Assembly: GCF_000801105.2 (NCBI RefSeq) | Contig: NC_079517.1 | Location: 19,911,579 to 19,975,578, forward strand | Length of the DNA stretch: 64,000 nt | Origin: Raphanus sativus | Lineage: Eukaryota > Streptophyta > Magnoliopsida > Brassicales > Brassicaceae | Reading direction: 5' to 3' | Shown: piece after piece, positions 23,561 to 35,774 of the stretch | Numbering within the stretch: position 1 is the stretch's first letter | Layout of the letters: every line of letters begins with the position of its first letter | Program-made: the position numbers and the translations under genes | The notes under the pieces: model-generated | Seen by the model: only the letters and a program-made list of their open reading frames with translations | Told to the model about the DNA's origin: nothing | The model's database searches: none

Positions 23561-26397
23561 TATATTTTTGTTGAAAAATTATTTAACATAATGAAAATTA
23601 TGATTTTTGATAAACTATATATTTTGAGATTTTTATGAAAATTATATTAATTTTATATGACTTATTTTTGTTATTTAAAATATAATTAAATTTTTGAAAA
23701 CTTGAGATAATTCTGACCCGTATTATGATTTTGTTTATTTAAAACGTTGTTAAACTTATTTCACAGTAATTTTATTATTATTATTTTAAATTAAATAGAT
23801 TGTTTTCATTTTTAACATGTTTAATATTGATTTTTGTTTGTAATCATATTACAACATTTAACAATAAGAAGTCACCACATATTTCTTTTTTATATTTTTT
23901 AGATATTTAATTTTTATATTTGTGTTTTTAGTTATTTATGTATTTCATTGTATAATATATATATTAAATGATTAATTATATTGAAATTTTCATTCAGAAT
24001 CTATTTATATAATTTAATTTTCTGACTTTATATTTTCTGAGCGTAAATACATATAATAAAACACGTTAAAATGATTGCGAACTTTTTTTTTTGTAAACTA
24101 AATGATTGCGAAATTTTTAGAACTCATTTATGAAATCCTCACAGAAGCCATAATATTCTACTCATAGAGGGCTTGTATTGATATAATTGAAGATATGGTT
24201 CCAGTTGTTTTGAAAAAAACGTTATGGTTCGTATATGTTACTTCACACTTTTAAATAGTATTGATGCAACTGTTTATTTTATTTTGTATATATGAAAGTA
24301 GTTTTCTGAAAAAAAAATATGGAAGTGATGGGTCCCGATATTATAGGAGGAAATGAGAAGTTATAGAATACCATAGTCGTTCTTGGTAATATATCAAATG
24401 GCAACTGTTAATTTATTAAAGTAGTTCCAGATTTAAAAAAAAATGTTAAGTTGGACATAACTCATATCAATTGGACATGTTGAAGAATTAATAGTATTGA
24501 TATATGAGGTCCATATTAAAAATTCCACCTAGCAAAAGTCACTATGTTTCTGTTTTAATAAGATAGATACAACAACACATTGATTATATTAGTACGAGTT
24601 TTTACAAGAAACACTTTTGCAAACTATGTATGATTTAGTACTTTGAAGTATGGGTGTTCAATTCAGTAAAAATCAAATCGAAATAGAGAAAGTGATTTGG
24701 ATTTGGTAATACTATAAATTTAAATAGATGTTATTTTTAAAAACAGTGGTACATAAATATGGTTCAATATATTAATCGACCAAACCAAATAAACGGATTA
24801 ATTAAAATATAGTAATATAATATGTGTATTTTATTTTATTGATATGATCTTGATATTTAAGAAATTAATTTGAATAATTTGTTATTTTTAAGTAAAGACT
24901 TTCCATTGACATACATTTCTGCTAAAATTTAGTTATTTAATAATAACATATATATTATTTGAAAATTTTAAAAGTTTAGATATGTTTTTTATGATAAAAT
25001 AATCGAATATGAATTAAACATATTGTGAAATGTTGTGTATGAAATAACCGTTTTAAGACATACTAGGATGTGCGGGTATTAATTTTTACATTTTTATACA
25101 TCGATATTCATTTTTAATAATTAGTGCTATACAATGTTGTAATGTAATATAACTAATTATATTCAAAAGATCTGGATCGAATCGGGTAATATAGTTATTT
25201 TGATACACTATCCGGACCCGTTTTAGGCATATTGGTTATTTAGATACTTTAGGTTTTTATACATCAAAACCAAACTTATCCAGATCTGAAAGGATCCAAC
25301 TCAAAACCCATACATAAATTTATAATATTGAAACAGACCTAATTTAAAACAAAAAAAAACAATACTCGAAAGGAACAACTTGTACCTAAATTAATAACCA
25401 ATTTTCATGCTTAATTGATTTTAATAAAAAAAATTATTTCTATGTGTTCGGCTGAATTAAGTGAAAATTTAAGTGACAGTAAAAATAGCACATTTTTATT
25501 ATTTTAATTTTAAGTTATTATTTTGTTCACAAAAATGTCTTTGAATTATATTTTTGACTACGTAATTTTCAACGAATTGAAACTAAAATAAAAAGATGTT
25601 TTAATAAAACAAATTAAACCGAATTCTTTTAACCATATATAAAATCTAATTATTTATATTTTTGATTTTATAATTGGCACCAGTTTATATTGATTAATTA
25701 ATAAATAAAAAATTCACTATTATTATTGTGGTAATATAATTAATGATGTGAATTATTGTTAAAGTAATATAATTAATGAAATTGTTAAACTAATTAAAAT
25801 ATAGAAATACAATTAATGTAATATTGGTATCCACGTTTCCAAATAATTTTAGTTTAGACTACTATTCATGTTTCCAAACAATTTCAACGAATACTACAGT
25901 TTTGATAATATAGATGACACCATTCAGTTATGAATTTTATGTTACAATATATAGATGGAAATATCATTACCAAAATTCTAACTCGTAACCAGGCCCGGCT
26001 CATATGCATGATGGACCATGTACGTCAGTTGTACATCACTTGGTTTTTGAGGGCCTTTTTTCTCTAAAAATGGACCTTAAATATAAAGGAAATTTTTGGT
26101 AAAAAAAATGGACACTGCTGGTAACCATTAAAGAAATATGCATGAAAATGAATAAATTAGAAAAAAATATATTTATTTTTTATTTTGATAAAGAATAATT
26201 GTAGTCTATTATTTTTAAAATGTTAAGAAATGTAAATGAATCATAGATAAAAAATATTCCTTGTAGATGATGCAAATTGTAAGCAATTCACTATTTTTCT
26301 CATTCCATTGGTCACAATTTAGAGCCTAAATAAAAATATTCTCCATTGGAAATTAATCCCAAACGAAAAAAAAGTTTTTATTTTATTTTTGGTAAAC
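23561..26397. other. AT-rich tract, no gene
   Basis: No coding region was seen. A terminus-like 'caggcccggctc' occurs at 25990, which resembles the first bases of some hAT elements, but no partner end was found. The sequence around 25100-25330 has the GC-poor, 'ccgaaccc'-type composition common in decayed plant DNA transposons. Confidence 0.4.
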
Positions 26398-27286
26398 ATC
26401 CATACTAGGAATGGCAAAAGAACCTGCGGCCCGCGGGCCGAGCCCAAAATAACTTGTGGTGGGGCGGGTTTGGGCCGTGATTTTGTCAACCCGCATTGTA
26501 GCGGGCCTCGCGGTACAAGACTTTTGCGGTATGGGCTTTTCGCGGTTTGGGCCCAAGAAGACCGCGGGTTAACCTAGTGTCCCGCAGCTTCTTCTCTCCT
26601 CATTTCGCTGCCGCCTGAAAAAGAAAAGAGAGAGATAGCGTGAGTGAGAGAGTGAGAGAGACGAGTCGGCACCGAGTGAAAGGGAGCTCCGGCGACGGCG
26701 AGAAGCTCCGATACTCTTATCTCGGGTTGTCAACTTCACAGATCAAGCTTGCATGTTCCGGAGAGAAGTTCTTGTTTCAAACTGTCAAAGAACTCCGTTT
26801 CCACCGTAAATCAAGATCCATCTCCGGCGAAGGCTTCTTCTGCGACGGTGACGACATGCATCTCACAGGTAATGAAAGATCGTTTTTATCTATATAGTTA
26901 CTCGTTTTTATCTGATGCTAAAGTAAAAGCTTATATGACATGTTCTATTTGTTTGTTATTATGTAGATTCTGAACCAGAAAGCTATGTAAGACCGGTTCT
27001 AGAGATAAGGACATGGGACATTGTAGAGATGAAACTGGTAAGTTTCTTGTTCTTGGCGTTGAGATCATATTTTTTTCTCGGATTGTACTCTAACAGTTTT
27101 ATTTGTTTGCACTTTTCAGGTGGTGAAATGTGGATGGTGTGACACCATTGGTGTCTATTAGGTTAGTTAAAACCAGTGTCCTAATGTGTTTTGTTTATGT
27201 TTTTGTTCTTGTTTTGTATTTGTCTCTGTTATGTTCAGTATCTGATTAGTGTTTTGTTTTTGCAGGTGAAAAGAATATATGATTGT

Positions 27287-27415
27287 AAACAAGTAGGCGG
27301 ATGGTGGCGACGGTAAAAGCTGCTGTAGGCTCAAAACGATAGAGAAGGTGTTCACTTGATGTATGTTTTGGTCGTACACCAGCTTGGACCGTCGCCACCA
27401 CCTGCCTCCTTGTTT
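27287..27415 (+). repeat. Foldback 1 in hAT leader
   Basis: Arms at 27287-27328 and 27374-27415 (42 nt each) match at 35 of 42 positions, including an uninterrupted 13-bp core, around a 45-nt loop. As RNA this is a long precursor-like hairpin. It lies in a block bounded by an acceptor-like TGCAG and a donor-like GTAAG. Whether it is processed into small RNA cannot be told from sequence. Confidence 0.8.
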
Positions 27416-27574
27416 AGTGAAAAAGATTTCAACACCGAGCTGCAAAGATCACCGAGCTGCAAAGATTGTAAGGTGTTACCACTCTGAAACTTTAAGCTTC
27501 TTGAATTATATAATAGGTTGATCCTTATTTGATGTCATTTTTTTTTCTCTGATATGTCTTTTCTTTTTGTAGGT

Positions 27575-27716
27575 GAAGAAGGAGGAAGCTCGTAATGACC
27601 GTGAAGGCTGGTGTAGGCTCAAAACGATATAGCATGTTAAGCTTCATGTTAACTTGATGTATGTGTTGAGCGCACACCAGCTTGTCCGGTTATTACAAGC
27701 TGACACCTCCTTGTTC
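27575..27716 (+). repeat. Foldback 2 in hAT leader, paralogue of foldback 1
   Basis: Arms at 27575-27616 and 27672-27716 pair over most of their length with one 3-nt bulge. The loop shares 'ggctcaaaacgata' and 'aacttgatgtatgt' with foldback 1, so the two arose by duplication. The middle of the stem differs between them, yet each remains internally paired. Confidence 0.75.
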
Positions 27717-28391
27717 AAGAGAAGAAAATACAAAAGAGATTTGAAAGCTGTGTAAGTTGTCTATAATTCTTAGTTTCATTTAAACTATCCTTGATTCACT
27801 CTCTGATTTGTGTTTTTATTTTGTATATGTCGAGATGATGAGTGATGGTGAACAAGGAAGGAGACTTATGGAGTTATGGTGAGCAAGGAGATGATGAGTG
27901 ATGGTGAACAAGGAAGGAGGAGACCAGTACATACAGCAGCTGCTCCAGTATAGCCGCTTTAAGGACCTCAGGTTAGTAAGCTCTTTGTCTCTTAAACGTG
28001 TACGTGTGTTAGATAGATAGAACAATCTTGTTTAGCTGGATTTGCTTAGGTTATCGGATCACTGTCTTGTTGAGCATAGATAGATAGAACACACTCTTGT
28101 TTAGCTGGCTTGCATAGTTTTGCTGTGATCACTGCATTTGTTTGTCACTTGATGTATATAGGAATGTATATCGTAGTAGAAAGTGATTGGTTTTGGTGCT
28201 TGTCCTCAAGCAAGTTTAAATAAAATATTATCTAAATTTTAAAAACCCTAATAGGCTAAGTTTTAATTATATTATAATTAATTTAAAACTTTCCAAAATA
28301 TTAAAAACCCTAATAGGCTAATAGTCCCACGTTCACACGACTTCATCTCCAAAAAAAAAACCTAACGCAAAACTTCAGAGAGACAGAGACC

Positions 28392-31046
28392 ATGGGATCA
28401 AGGAGCGATTCAGAAGAGCAGTTCACGATGGATACTAACTACACTCCACCATCAACATTGGACTTCGCGAGTCAAGCTACTCTAGATGCTATTGCTGCGC
28501 TTGAAGGGAGCTCTGATCCAAGGGGAGAAGGTGGTGTAACTTCTAATGCTATTGGTGCAAAGATGCAAGCAAGCAAAAGAAAGGTGATGAGCCTTGACGA
28601 TGAGACTGATGATTCTGATGTTGAAATCACTCCACCACCCCAAAAAAACATGGCTCGCAGAAAGAGCAGATTTGGAACAGCCACGGGGAAACCCATGTTG
28701 CAGTCCACAATAGATGGTGGCATAGGCTCGTCCTCACAGGCGTGTAGAAAGAAGAAGCCTGTACCTGTGAAATCAGTGATTCGGGGAGGGAGAAGGAAGC
28801 CATTGACTCAGTCGCAAAAGGGCAAAGCCAAGGCTACCACTCCGCAAAAGAAGAAGAAGGTCGAGGAGATACCAGACTTTGATGACTCATTGGAGGAAGA
28901 GGAGTTGGATGAAGAAGAGGAGTTGAATGAAGAAGAAATCGAAATGGACAATAGGCAAATATCAGATGTGTGGCCTGATTTCACGGTGGTCCACAAACCG
29001 AATGGGACGATGAAAGCTCAATGCAATCATTGCAGGAATGAGTATGCTTGGCATTCCCACTCGCATGGAACCAGTAGGCTGAGAAGGCATCGTTTTAGAT
29101 GTAAGGTGTATCAAAGGAAAAATAGAAATCAGCAGAAGATCAATTTCGAGGGGAAGCTACACTCTGGCAAGTATGATCATACCGTCTTTCAGCAGATGGT
29201 AGCTAAGACGATAGTCCAGCATGATCTACCATACTCGTACGTAGAGTATGAGAAAGTGCGAGAAACTTGGACGTATTTGAATCCTGATGTGCAGACCATT
29301 TGTCGAAACACGGCTAGATCAGATGTATATCGACTATATGAAAGCGAGAGAGACGCATTGAGGAGAGACTTAGCTACACTTCATGGTCGAGTATCATTGA
29401 CATCTGACTTGTGGACGTCAATAAAACGTGAAGGGTACATGTGTGTGACTGCACATTACATTGATCGGAACTGGAAGTTGAACAGCAAGATCATCACGTT
29501 TTGTGCTCTAGCGCCACCACACACTGGTATGAATGTTGCTATGCAGCTTCTTGAGTCGATGAAAGAGTGGGGAATTGAAATTTTTTTTTCTCAGTCACAT
29601 TGGATAATGCTACAAGTAATGACTCGATGCAAGATATTGTGAAGTCCCAGCTAATGTTGACTGATGACTTGGTGTGTGGAGGAGAATTTTTCCATGTAAG
29701 ATGTGCAGCTCACATACTTAACCTTATAGTGCAAGATGGGTTAAAGGTTATTAAAGGCGCTTTGCACAAAGTAAGAGAGAGTGTGAAGTATGTGTTATCA
29801 TCTACATCGCGGGAGGTGTTGTTCGGAAAAGCAGTGGTTGCTGCGAATGTAAAAGAAACTCGGGGGCTGATATTGGATGTCTCGACCAGATGGAACTCCA
29901 CTTACTATATGCTGCAAATTGCAGTAAATTACCGTAAGGCATTTGAGAAGTTTGAGTCATTTGACAAGTGAGGTTTTACAATGGCGCCCACAGCTGAAGA
30001 ATGGACAAGAGCAAGTAATATCTGCAATTTTCTGGGGCCGTTTGCTGTGATCACAAAGATGATGTCTGGCACTAATTACCCGACATCTAATTTGTATTTC
30101 TATCAAGTCTGGATGATCCATAATTGGCTCCGGAATAATGAGGAAAGCGATGATGAGGTTGTCAGATTCATGGTGCCACCAATGAAGGAGAAGTTTGACA
30201 AATATTGGGATGATGTCAGTGGTCTTTTTGCAATGGCAGCAGTCTTTGATCCGCGATTTAAGCTATCAATTGTTGACCATTGTTTAGGGAAGCTTGACAT
30301 GAGAACAAAAGATGTTAAGGTGAAGAACTTGCGTGAGAGGCTCAGCATTCTCTTTGAGTCTTATGACAAAAAATCGAAGGCAAACTCCCCTTCTACGGAG
30401 CCACGTGAGACGGTTCCACCCAAAACATGTGAGCCAGTGTCCACTGAAATGTTTGAGAACTACACTGTGAGTGTTCCTTTTACAAGTAACTAGTATGTTT
30501 ATTATTTTTCATAATTGCAGGTCTTAGATATTTTTCTAAAAACTTTTATAGGATTTTTTTGCATTTCGCAAAGTCAGTGGTGTTGGGAGTGGGAAGACAC
30601 CTCTAGAAGCATATCTTGATGAACCACCATTGGAAGTTTCCAATTTTAAGAGCTTGAATATTCTTGACTTCTGGAAAGATAATGCTCATCACTATGGTGA
30701 TTTGGCTGGTATGGCTTGTGATCTATTAAGTATTCCAATCACAACAGTTGCTTCCAAGTCTTCTTTCAGTATTGGATCAAGAGTCCTCAACAAATACAGG
30801 AGCCGTCTACTCCCAAAAAATGTGCAGGCTCTGATATGCACTAGGAATTGGATCAGGGGATATGAATCATATCAAAATGGTAATTAATCTAGATTATCAA
30901 GCATATATATTTTTTTTTATGAATCAAAATGGCTTTTACTAACTTCAATATTAATACTTGCAGAAGAAGAAGTATTTGGTGAAGAAGATAAACCCCCATC
31001 AATTGAATCAGCTGTTGGAGATGAAGTGGAAGTTGCAAAAGTGTGA
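28392..31046 (+). pseudogene. hAT-family transposase (BED zinc finger, dimerisation domain), damaged
   Basis: The ATG at 28392 sits in a good context (ACCATGG). The N-terminus is acidic and basic low-complexity. A BED finger follows (DVWPDF, then CNHC at residue 211, ending HRFRC). SLTSDLWTS contains the first catalytic Asp and VTLDNATSND the second. NFLGPF and the C-terminal dimerisation block ([25 protein letters not shown]) complete the protein. Introns fit at 30467-30551 and 30880-30963, giving an end at 31046. Two lesions are visible. One is a frameshift in a run of nine T (29581-29589) and the other an in-frame TGA at 29969. The element is therefore probably not self-sufficient, although both lesions are single changes and could be recent. 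Confidence 0.88.
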
Positions 31047-31429
31047 TTTGAGTTGTTGTTTATTTGACTTACTGTTTCTTTTCATTTGGTGTTTTCAGTT
31101 GCTGTTTTTTTAATGACATTGTTTTAGTACTAGCAGCTTTGAATTGGTGTTAGGTTTTAATTTTATAAACTCAGAAAACAATAGCATTTGGTTTTTTATG
31201 AAATTATGAGTTATGTTTTCATTGCTTCAAAAATAATTGTGTCTTGACTACATTTGTTACTAGGGAAAATATTTGATACGGTGCATTATGTTTTATATTC
31301 ATGGGAGTCAAGAAAATATTAAATTTAGTTCATATTAGATACGGTGTGGGAGTTAGATACAAGTTAGAAAGTTTTGTTTGATCATTTACAGCCTCTTACG
31401 AACTTATGTCCAAACATATTGCTGCAGAA

Positions 31430-31656
31430 ATGGCAAAAGAACTTGCGGCCCGCGGGCCGAGCCCAAAACAATGCAGATTGAAGATAGCCCGCGGGACAGC
31501 CCGTTTGGTTCAAGACTTTAGGCGGGACGGGATTGGGCCGGGGTTTAGGAGTACCGCAGCCCGCGCGGGACTGGACCGCAATGTACCGCAACTCGATGAG
31601 CCCGCTCGGTTCGGGACGGGACGGGACGGGACGGGACGACCTGTTTGACATTCCTA
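31430..31656 (-). repeat. GC-rich right subterminal zone of the hAT element
   Basis: At 31430-31470 there is a near-copy, in the same orientation, of the element's own left-end segment (26409-26450, 'atggcaaaagaac'). It is followed by palindromic GCCCGCGGGC-type motifs and four tandem GGGAC units (about 31613-31637). Such subterminal repeats usually bind hAT transposase. Confidence 0.7.
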
Positions 31657-31916
31657 ATCCATACACCCCAAAAAAAATAAATTTTAGTAAGAAAATTGTA
31701 AATTAGGAAAACATAAATAATTATTGAAAGAAAAAAAAAAGAGAGAGAGGAAGAAGATGGGAACATAGAGGAGATCGCCAAAGATCCAACCATTCAATTC
31801 CAAAACATGGCGGCTTATAGCAATGAAGAAGGCATAACAGTTACTACACGTACCCTTCTCTCTCTCTCTCTCTGTAACGTACGTGTCCTCTCAAATCGGG
31901 TCGGGTCCTATCTTCA

Positions 31917-33854
31917 ATGCGAATACGTTCCTCATTCTTCTCTATCTTCCTCCGTTCCTCCTCTTCTTCTCGTTTCTCCTCCTCTCTCTCCTCCGCTATG
32001 TCTCCAGGCGCTAATGGTGATCTGATGAAATCTAGGGTTACGGTCGTGGGCAGTGGCAATTGGGGAAGCGTTGCTGCTAAGCTCATCGCTTCTAATGCCC
32101 TCAAGCTTCCTTCTTTCCATGGTATTAAAATTGGAATCTTTGACAAAAGTTTAATTAATCTTTTTTTTTTATTAAAAAAACCAAATACGTTTCAGATGAA
32201 GTTAGGATGTGGGTGTTTGAGGAAGTTCTCCCAAATGGTGAGAAGCTCACTGATGTAATCAACAAGACCAATGTAAGCAAATAAAAACAAAAAAGGAATG
32301 ATCTTGTTCTTGTTCTGTTCTTGATCGGTTCTGTAGTTAATTTCTTGTTTTCTTGATTAGGAAAATGTCAAGTATCTCCCTGGGATTAAGTTAGGAAGAA
32401 ATGTTGTTGCAGATCCTGACCTTGAAAACGCAGGTCAGTGATAATGATGAGCTTTTACCCCCTTTATTACACGATGTTATGTTCTATTTTACATATTCTT
32501 GAAATCTGATGCAGTGAAGGAAGCAAACATGTTGGTTTTTGTTACACCGCATCAATTCATGGGTGGTATATGCAAGAAGCTTAAGGGTAAAGTAACAGGA
32601 GAGGTTGAGGCTATATCTCTTGTTAAAGGGATGGAAGTCAAGAAGGAAGGTCCCTGCATGATCTCTACTCTCATCTCCAAGGAACTTGGTATCAACTGTT
32701 GTGTTCTTATGGGCGCTAACATCGCCAACGAGGTTTCTTTTTTACATCGAATTTTACACGATCCAATGCATTATTATTGGTTGTGTGTAACTAATATTGT
32801 GTAGTAACAATGCAGATTGCTGTGGAGAAGTTTAGCGAAGCAACGGTTGGATACAGAGAGAGTAAAGAAATAGCTGACACTTGGGTTCAGTTGTTTAGTA
32901 CTCCCTATTTTATGGTCACACCGGTAAGAAACTTTCATTCGTCTCCTAGTGTCCTGACATTCTCGGTTGTTTGAATGGCGGTAACAACTGTAAGGCTTTG
33001 TGTTAAGGTTCATGATGTTGAAGGAGTAGAGTTGTGTGGGACCTTGAAGAATGTTGTGGCTATTGCAGCGGGTTTCGTTGATGGTTTGGATATGGGTAAT
33101 AACACAAAGGTAAGTAGTAGTACTTCAAACTCAAGCTTTTAGAGATCTCAAGGTATTTGCTTTTAAAACAACTCTCTCTCTCTATCTAGGCTGCAATCAT
33201 GAGGATTGGTTTAAGAGAGATGAGAGCACTCTCGAAGCTTCTGTTTCCATCTGTTAAAGACAGTACTTTCTTCGAGAGCTGTGGTGTAGCAGATGTCATA
33301 ACAACTTGCTGTAAGGACTGAAAACAAAAAACAATGACGAGTTATCTTTTTTACTGTTTTTTTTTGTCCATTGGTAAAAGTGATTGCTCTTTTGACTACT
33401 CGTTCACTGACTATTACAGTAGGAGGAAGAAACAGAAGAGTAGCAGAAGCATTTGCCCAAAGTGGAGGAAAAAGGTGTAAACCTTTTTGTTAATCAAATC
33501 GTCCAGTTTAACTACTTTTGTAGTTAGTGTTTTGATTGTTTTTTGTGGTGTAAACAACTCAGGTCTTTTGATGAGCTTGAAGCAGAGATGCTACAAGGGC
33601 AAAAGCTACAGGTAAACCACCAAATATTCTAAAGAAGAACCCTTTACTCTTTAGTTTAATCCTAAATATGGAAGCGGTTTCTCTTTGTTTGATTGCTTAT
33701 ATTGAAGGGTGTTTCCACGGCAAGAGAGGTCTACGAGGTCTTGAACCACTGTGGATGGATGGAGATGTTTCCGCTGTTTTCAACGGTTCACCAAATCTGC
33801 ACAGATCGTCTTAAACCTGAAGCCATTGTTCATTACCGTGACCACAAAGCCTGA
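31917..33854 (+). CDS. GPDHp: Glycerol-3-phosphate dehydrogenase [NAD+], plastid-type
   Basis: The enzyme interconverts dihydroxyacetone phosphate and glycerol-3-phosphate, the backbone for glycerolipids. Ten exons fit in frame: 31917-32121, 32196-32272, 32361-32433, 32515-32732, 32816-32923, 33008-33109, 33190-33310, 33420-33474, 33563-33611 and 33708-33854. They give 384 residues. The N-terminus is rich in Ser and Arg (about 35 residues), consistent with a transit peptide. Then come the NAD-binding GSGNWG motif, [15 protein letters not shown], the catalytic-lysine block [14 protein letters not shown] and [11 protein letters not shown], as in GPD1-type enzymes. All introns are GT-AG and no lesion is seen. 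It resembles Arabidopsis At5g40610 by memory. Out-of-frame ATGs lie upstream, one (31807) overlapping the start, and a CT-rich stretch precedes the start. A hAT element ends only 260 bp upstream. Confidence 0.95.
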
Positions 33855-35072
33855 TCACTCTTGATGGTACCATTCATCTGCAATGAATATTCTGGTGTGT
33901 TGATGTAGAAGTTTAACGTTTTTGTTTCTTTGAGAATGTTTTCTGGTGAGTTGGACCTTCTAGCTGGTTTAGAGGATCCTGTTTATTTAAAGTTTTTGGT
34001 CCAATTGAAATTTAATTTGCTTGGATCGAACACAGTCATGTGCTCAATGATGTAATCACTGAGTACTGAATTCGTTTATTAAATTTGAAAGATTCACGAA
34101 CAATCGTTTCTAAGTTCTTTGTAAGAAAAAAAAAATTTCATAAGCTCTCCATCATGTGTTCTAAGTATGTTGCACAAATCATCTAAGCTGTCATTTAACA
34201 GTGATTCTCATCAGAAGGCTCTCTACACATTTAAATTTGCGTGAGCTTTGATATCATCCGTAGTATCAAATGATGAGATGCTTTTTCTTTATGCTATAGC
34301 AGCAGAACTGGACCAAACTTTTTTTTGGGTTATTACAGGGGATCAAGTAGCAGGGCTCGTCCCTAGAAGAGAGGATCCGGCACAATGTTGACTAGCTAAC
34401 CAACATGCAGCAGCAAGTTAAGAAACTCCACATCCACATGCGCATGCACACTAATAAAGTTATTGGTTTCTCTATATAAACTTTTGGCTTTTAATATTTG
34501 AGCGTTAAACTAGTTTTAGAATATTTAGTTCCAGAATCCTACAAATAGGATCAAAGGTTTTTTTTTTTTGAAGTTAAGAGTTTGATTGTAGTGAAATCTT
34601 CATTTTGAGTTATGTTATTTGTCGTAGGAGTGAAGCATTGTAAATAATTTGACAATTAATCATAGCCGTCACCATGTCAACGTTATTGTATTTATCCCCA
34701 ACTTGATAATGAAAAATCGACCGACTCCAAATCTTTAGTTCAATTGGTTAACTTAAAACATATAATAAACACTAAGATGCGTGAATGAGTTCGGAAAATA
34801 GCTCCATGCACATATAATGCATCTCTTGACTTTGAATCCCACAATGTGAACCATCTTTAGTTCTTGACTTATATTTATATATTGCATGTTATGTTAGTCT
34901 CCTAATTGGTATGTTAACCACTATAAACTACAACTTGGTCTTATAGTCAAATCCCAAACCACGACTCATTATCACTAAGTCTTCTCCCGCTTTCGTTATA
35001 AATAGTTCGAAACCCTAAGGTAGTTTCAACCACAAAACACCTCAATAACAAATCAAAACCACCAAAGTTATA
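33855..35072. other. Intergenic region between GPDHp and DC1 gene
   Basis: It holds the GPDHp 3' flank and the DC1 promoter. No transposon terminus or other gene was recognised. Confidence 0.6.
34998..35005 (+). promoter_or_regulatory. TATA box of DC1 gene
   Basis: TATAAATA lies 68 bp upstream of the ATG of the DC1 gene, leaving room for a short 5' leader. Confidence 0.6.
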
Positions 35073-35774
35073 ATGTCTTCTCGACAATCGGTGAGGCATC
35101 CAAGTCACAACCATCCATTGCGCAGTCACAAATGCGAAGCAAAAGACGAAATCATCTGTTCAGGTTGCGATCTCGATCTGATTGGTGCAGCTTTCAAATG
35201 CTCAAAATCATCAGACTGCGATTACTTCTTGCACAAGTCATGTTTTGCCCTTCCACGTGAAACCAACCACAAATCTCACCAGCCCCATTGTTTAACTTTA
35301 CTCTATTCCCCAAAGTCGACGTATACGTGTCAGGCCTGCGGTGAGTACGGATCAAGTTTCACCTACAACTGTTCGATCTGTCAGTACGATGTACATGTCG
35401 GTTGTGTTTCAATGCCTGAAACCGTGAGGCGTGAAGATCACGCGCATCCACTCACTCTTCTTTACAGTTCTCCTTATACCGAACCCGGTTTAGTTTTCAC
35501 CTGCGATGTTTGTAAAGAAACCGTACCGGATAATCTCTGGGCGTACTACTGCATGGAATGTGATTACGGTACACATTTACACTCATGTGCGAGAGAGGAA
35601 GAAGAGGCAAAGAAAGGAGAAGGAGAAGGAAGCAAAAGCTCGGCGAATCAAGAGTTAGCTGCAATGCTCGAAGCTCAAAGAGAGATGGAGAATATGCAGA
35701 TTGAGATTCATTTGGCCATGCAGAGTGCTTTGTTCGCGAAAAAAGCGAATAAGGCAGCTATCAGTTATATCTAG
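35073..35774 (+). CDS. Cysteine/histidine-rich DC1 domain protein
   Basis: A single-exon, 233-residue protein with three DC1 (C1-like) zinc-binding modules at about residues 10-60, 70-118 and 125-175. Each has the H-x-L, CxxC and HxxC pattern: CSGCDLD and [18 protein letters not shown] and [16 protein letters not shown] and GTHLHSCA. The tail is charged ([12 protein letters not shown]) and then helical, with [20 protein letters not shown]. The DC1 family is large in Brassicaceae. A few members are linked to stress or hormone responses, but no specific role can be read here. The ATG follows an A-rich leader, and an AATAAA signal lies at 35917-35922. The neighbour GPDHp matches the Arabidopsis order At5g40590/At5g40610 by memory. 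Confidence 0.93.
   Translation: MSSRQSVRHPSHNHPLRSHKCEAKDEIICSGCDLDLIGAAFKCSKSSDCDYFLHKSCFALPRETNHKSHQPHCLTLLYSPKSTYTCQACGEYGSSFTYNCSICQYDVHVGCVSMPETVRREDHAHPLTLLYSSPYTEPGLVFTCDVCKETVPDNLWAYYCMECDYGTHLHSCAREEEEAKKGEGEGSKSSANQELAAMLEAQREMENMQIEIHLAMQSALFAKKANKAAISYI

Larger units (their letters stand above)
26600..28380 (+). other. hAT leader with exon-like blocks
   Basis: Several GT-AG intron-like boundaries can be read: donors near 26868, 27040 and 27469, acceptors near 26967, 27120, 27265 and 27572. They separate blocks with no long shared frame. The first block has a short frame (26640-26870) containing SGDGEKLRYSY and RSISGEGFFCDG that may continue as SEPESYVRPVLEIRTWDIVE across an intron. 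No family was recognised. It may be a non-coding spliced leader or a captured host fragment. A 32-bp direct repeat starting 'gagatgatgagtgatggtg' occurs at about 27832 and 27890. Confidence 0.35.
26406..31656 (+). mobile_element. Complete hAT transposon, 5.25 kb
   Basis: The ends are inverted: left TAGGAATGGCAAA, right (complement) TAGGAATGTCAAA. They are flanked by a perfect 8-bp duplication ATCCATAC (26398-26405 and 31657-31664), the hAT hallmark. Both terminal zones are strikingly GC-rich. Contents, left to right: a leader with exon-like pieces and foldbacks (26600-28200), a BED/hAT transposase gene with lesions (28392-31046), and a right subterminal zone with GGGAC repeats. The element sits just upstream of the GPDHp gene. 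Confidence 0.93.

Noticed and set aside
25060..25090. CTAG-T with 'cccgcac' on the minus strand
   Set aside because: No complementary arm, so no hairpin; treated as a decayed or chance match.
25990..26150. hAT-like terminus CAGGCCCGGCTC
   Set aside because: No inverted partner or 8-bp duplication was found, so an element cannot be delimited.
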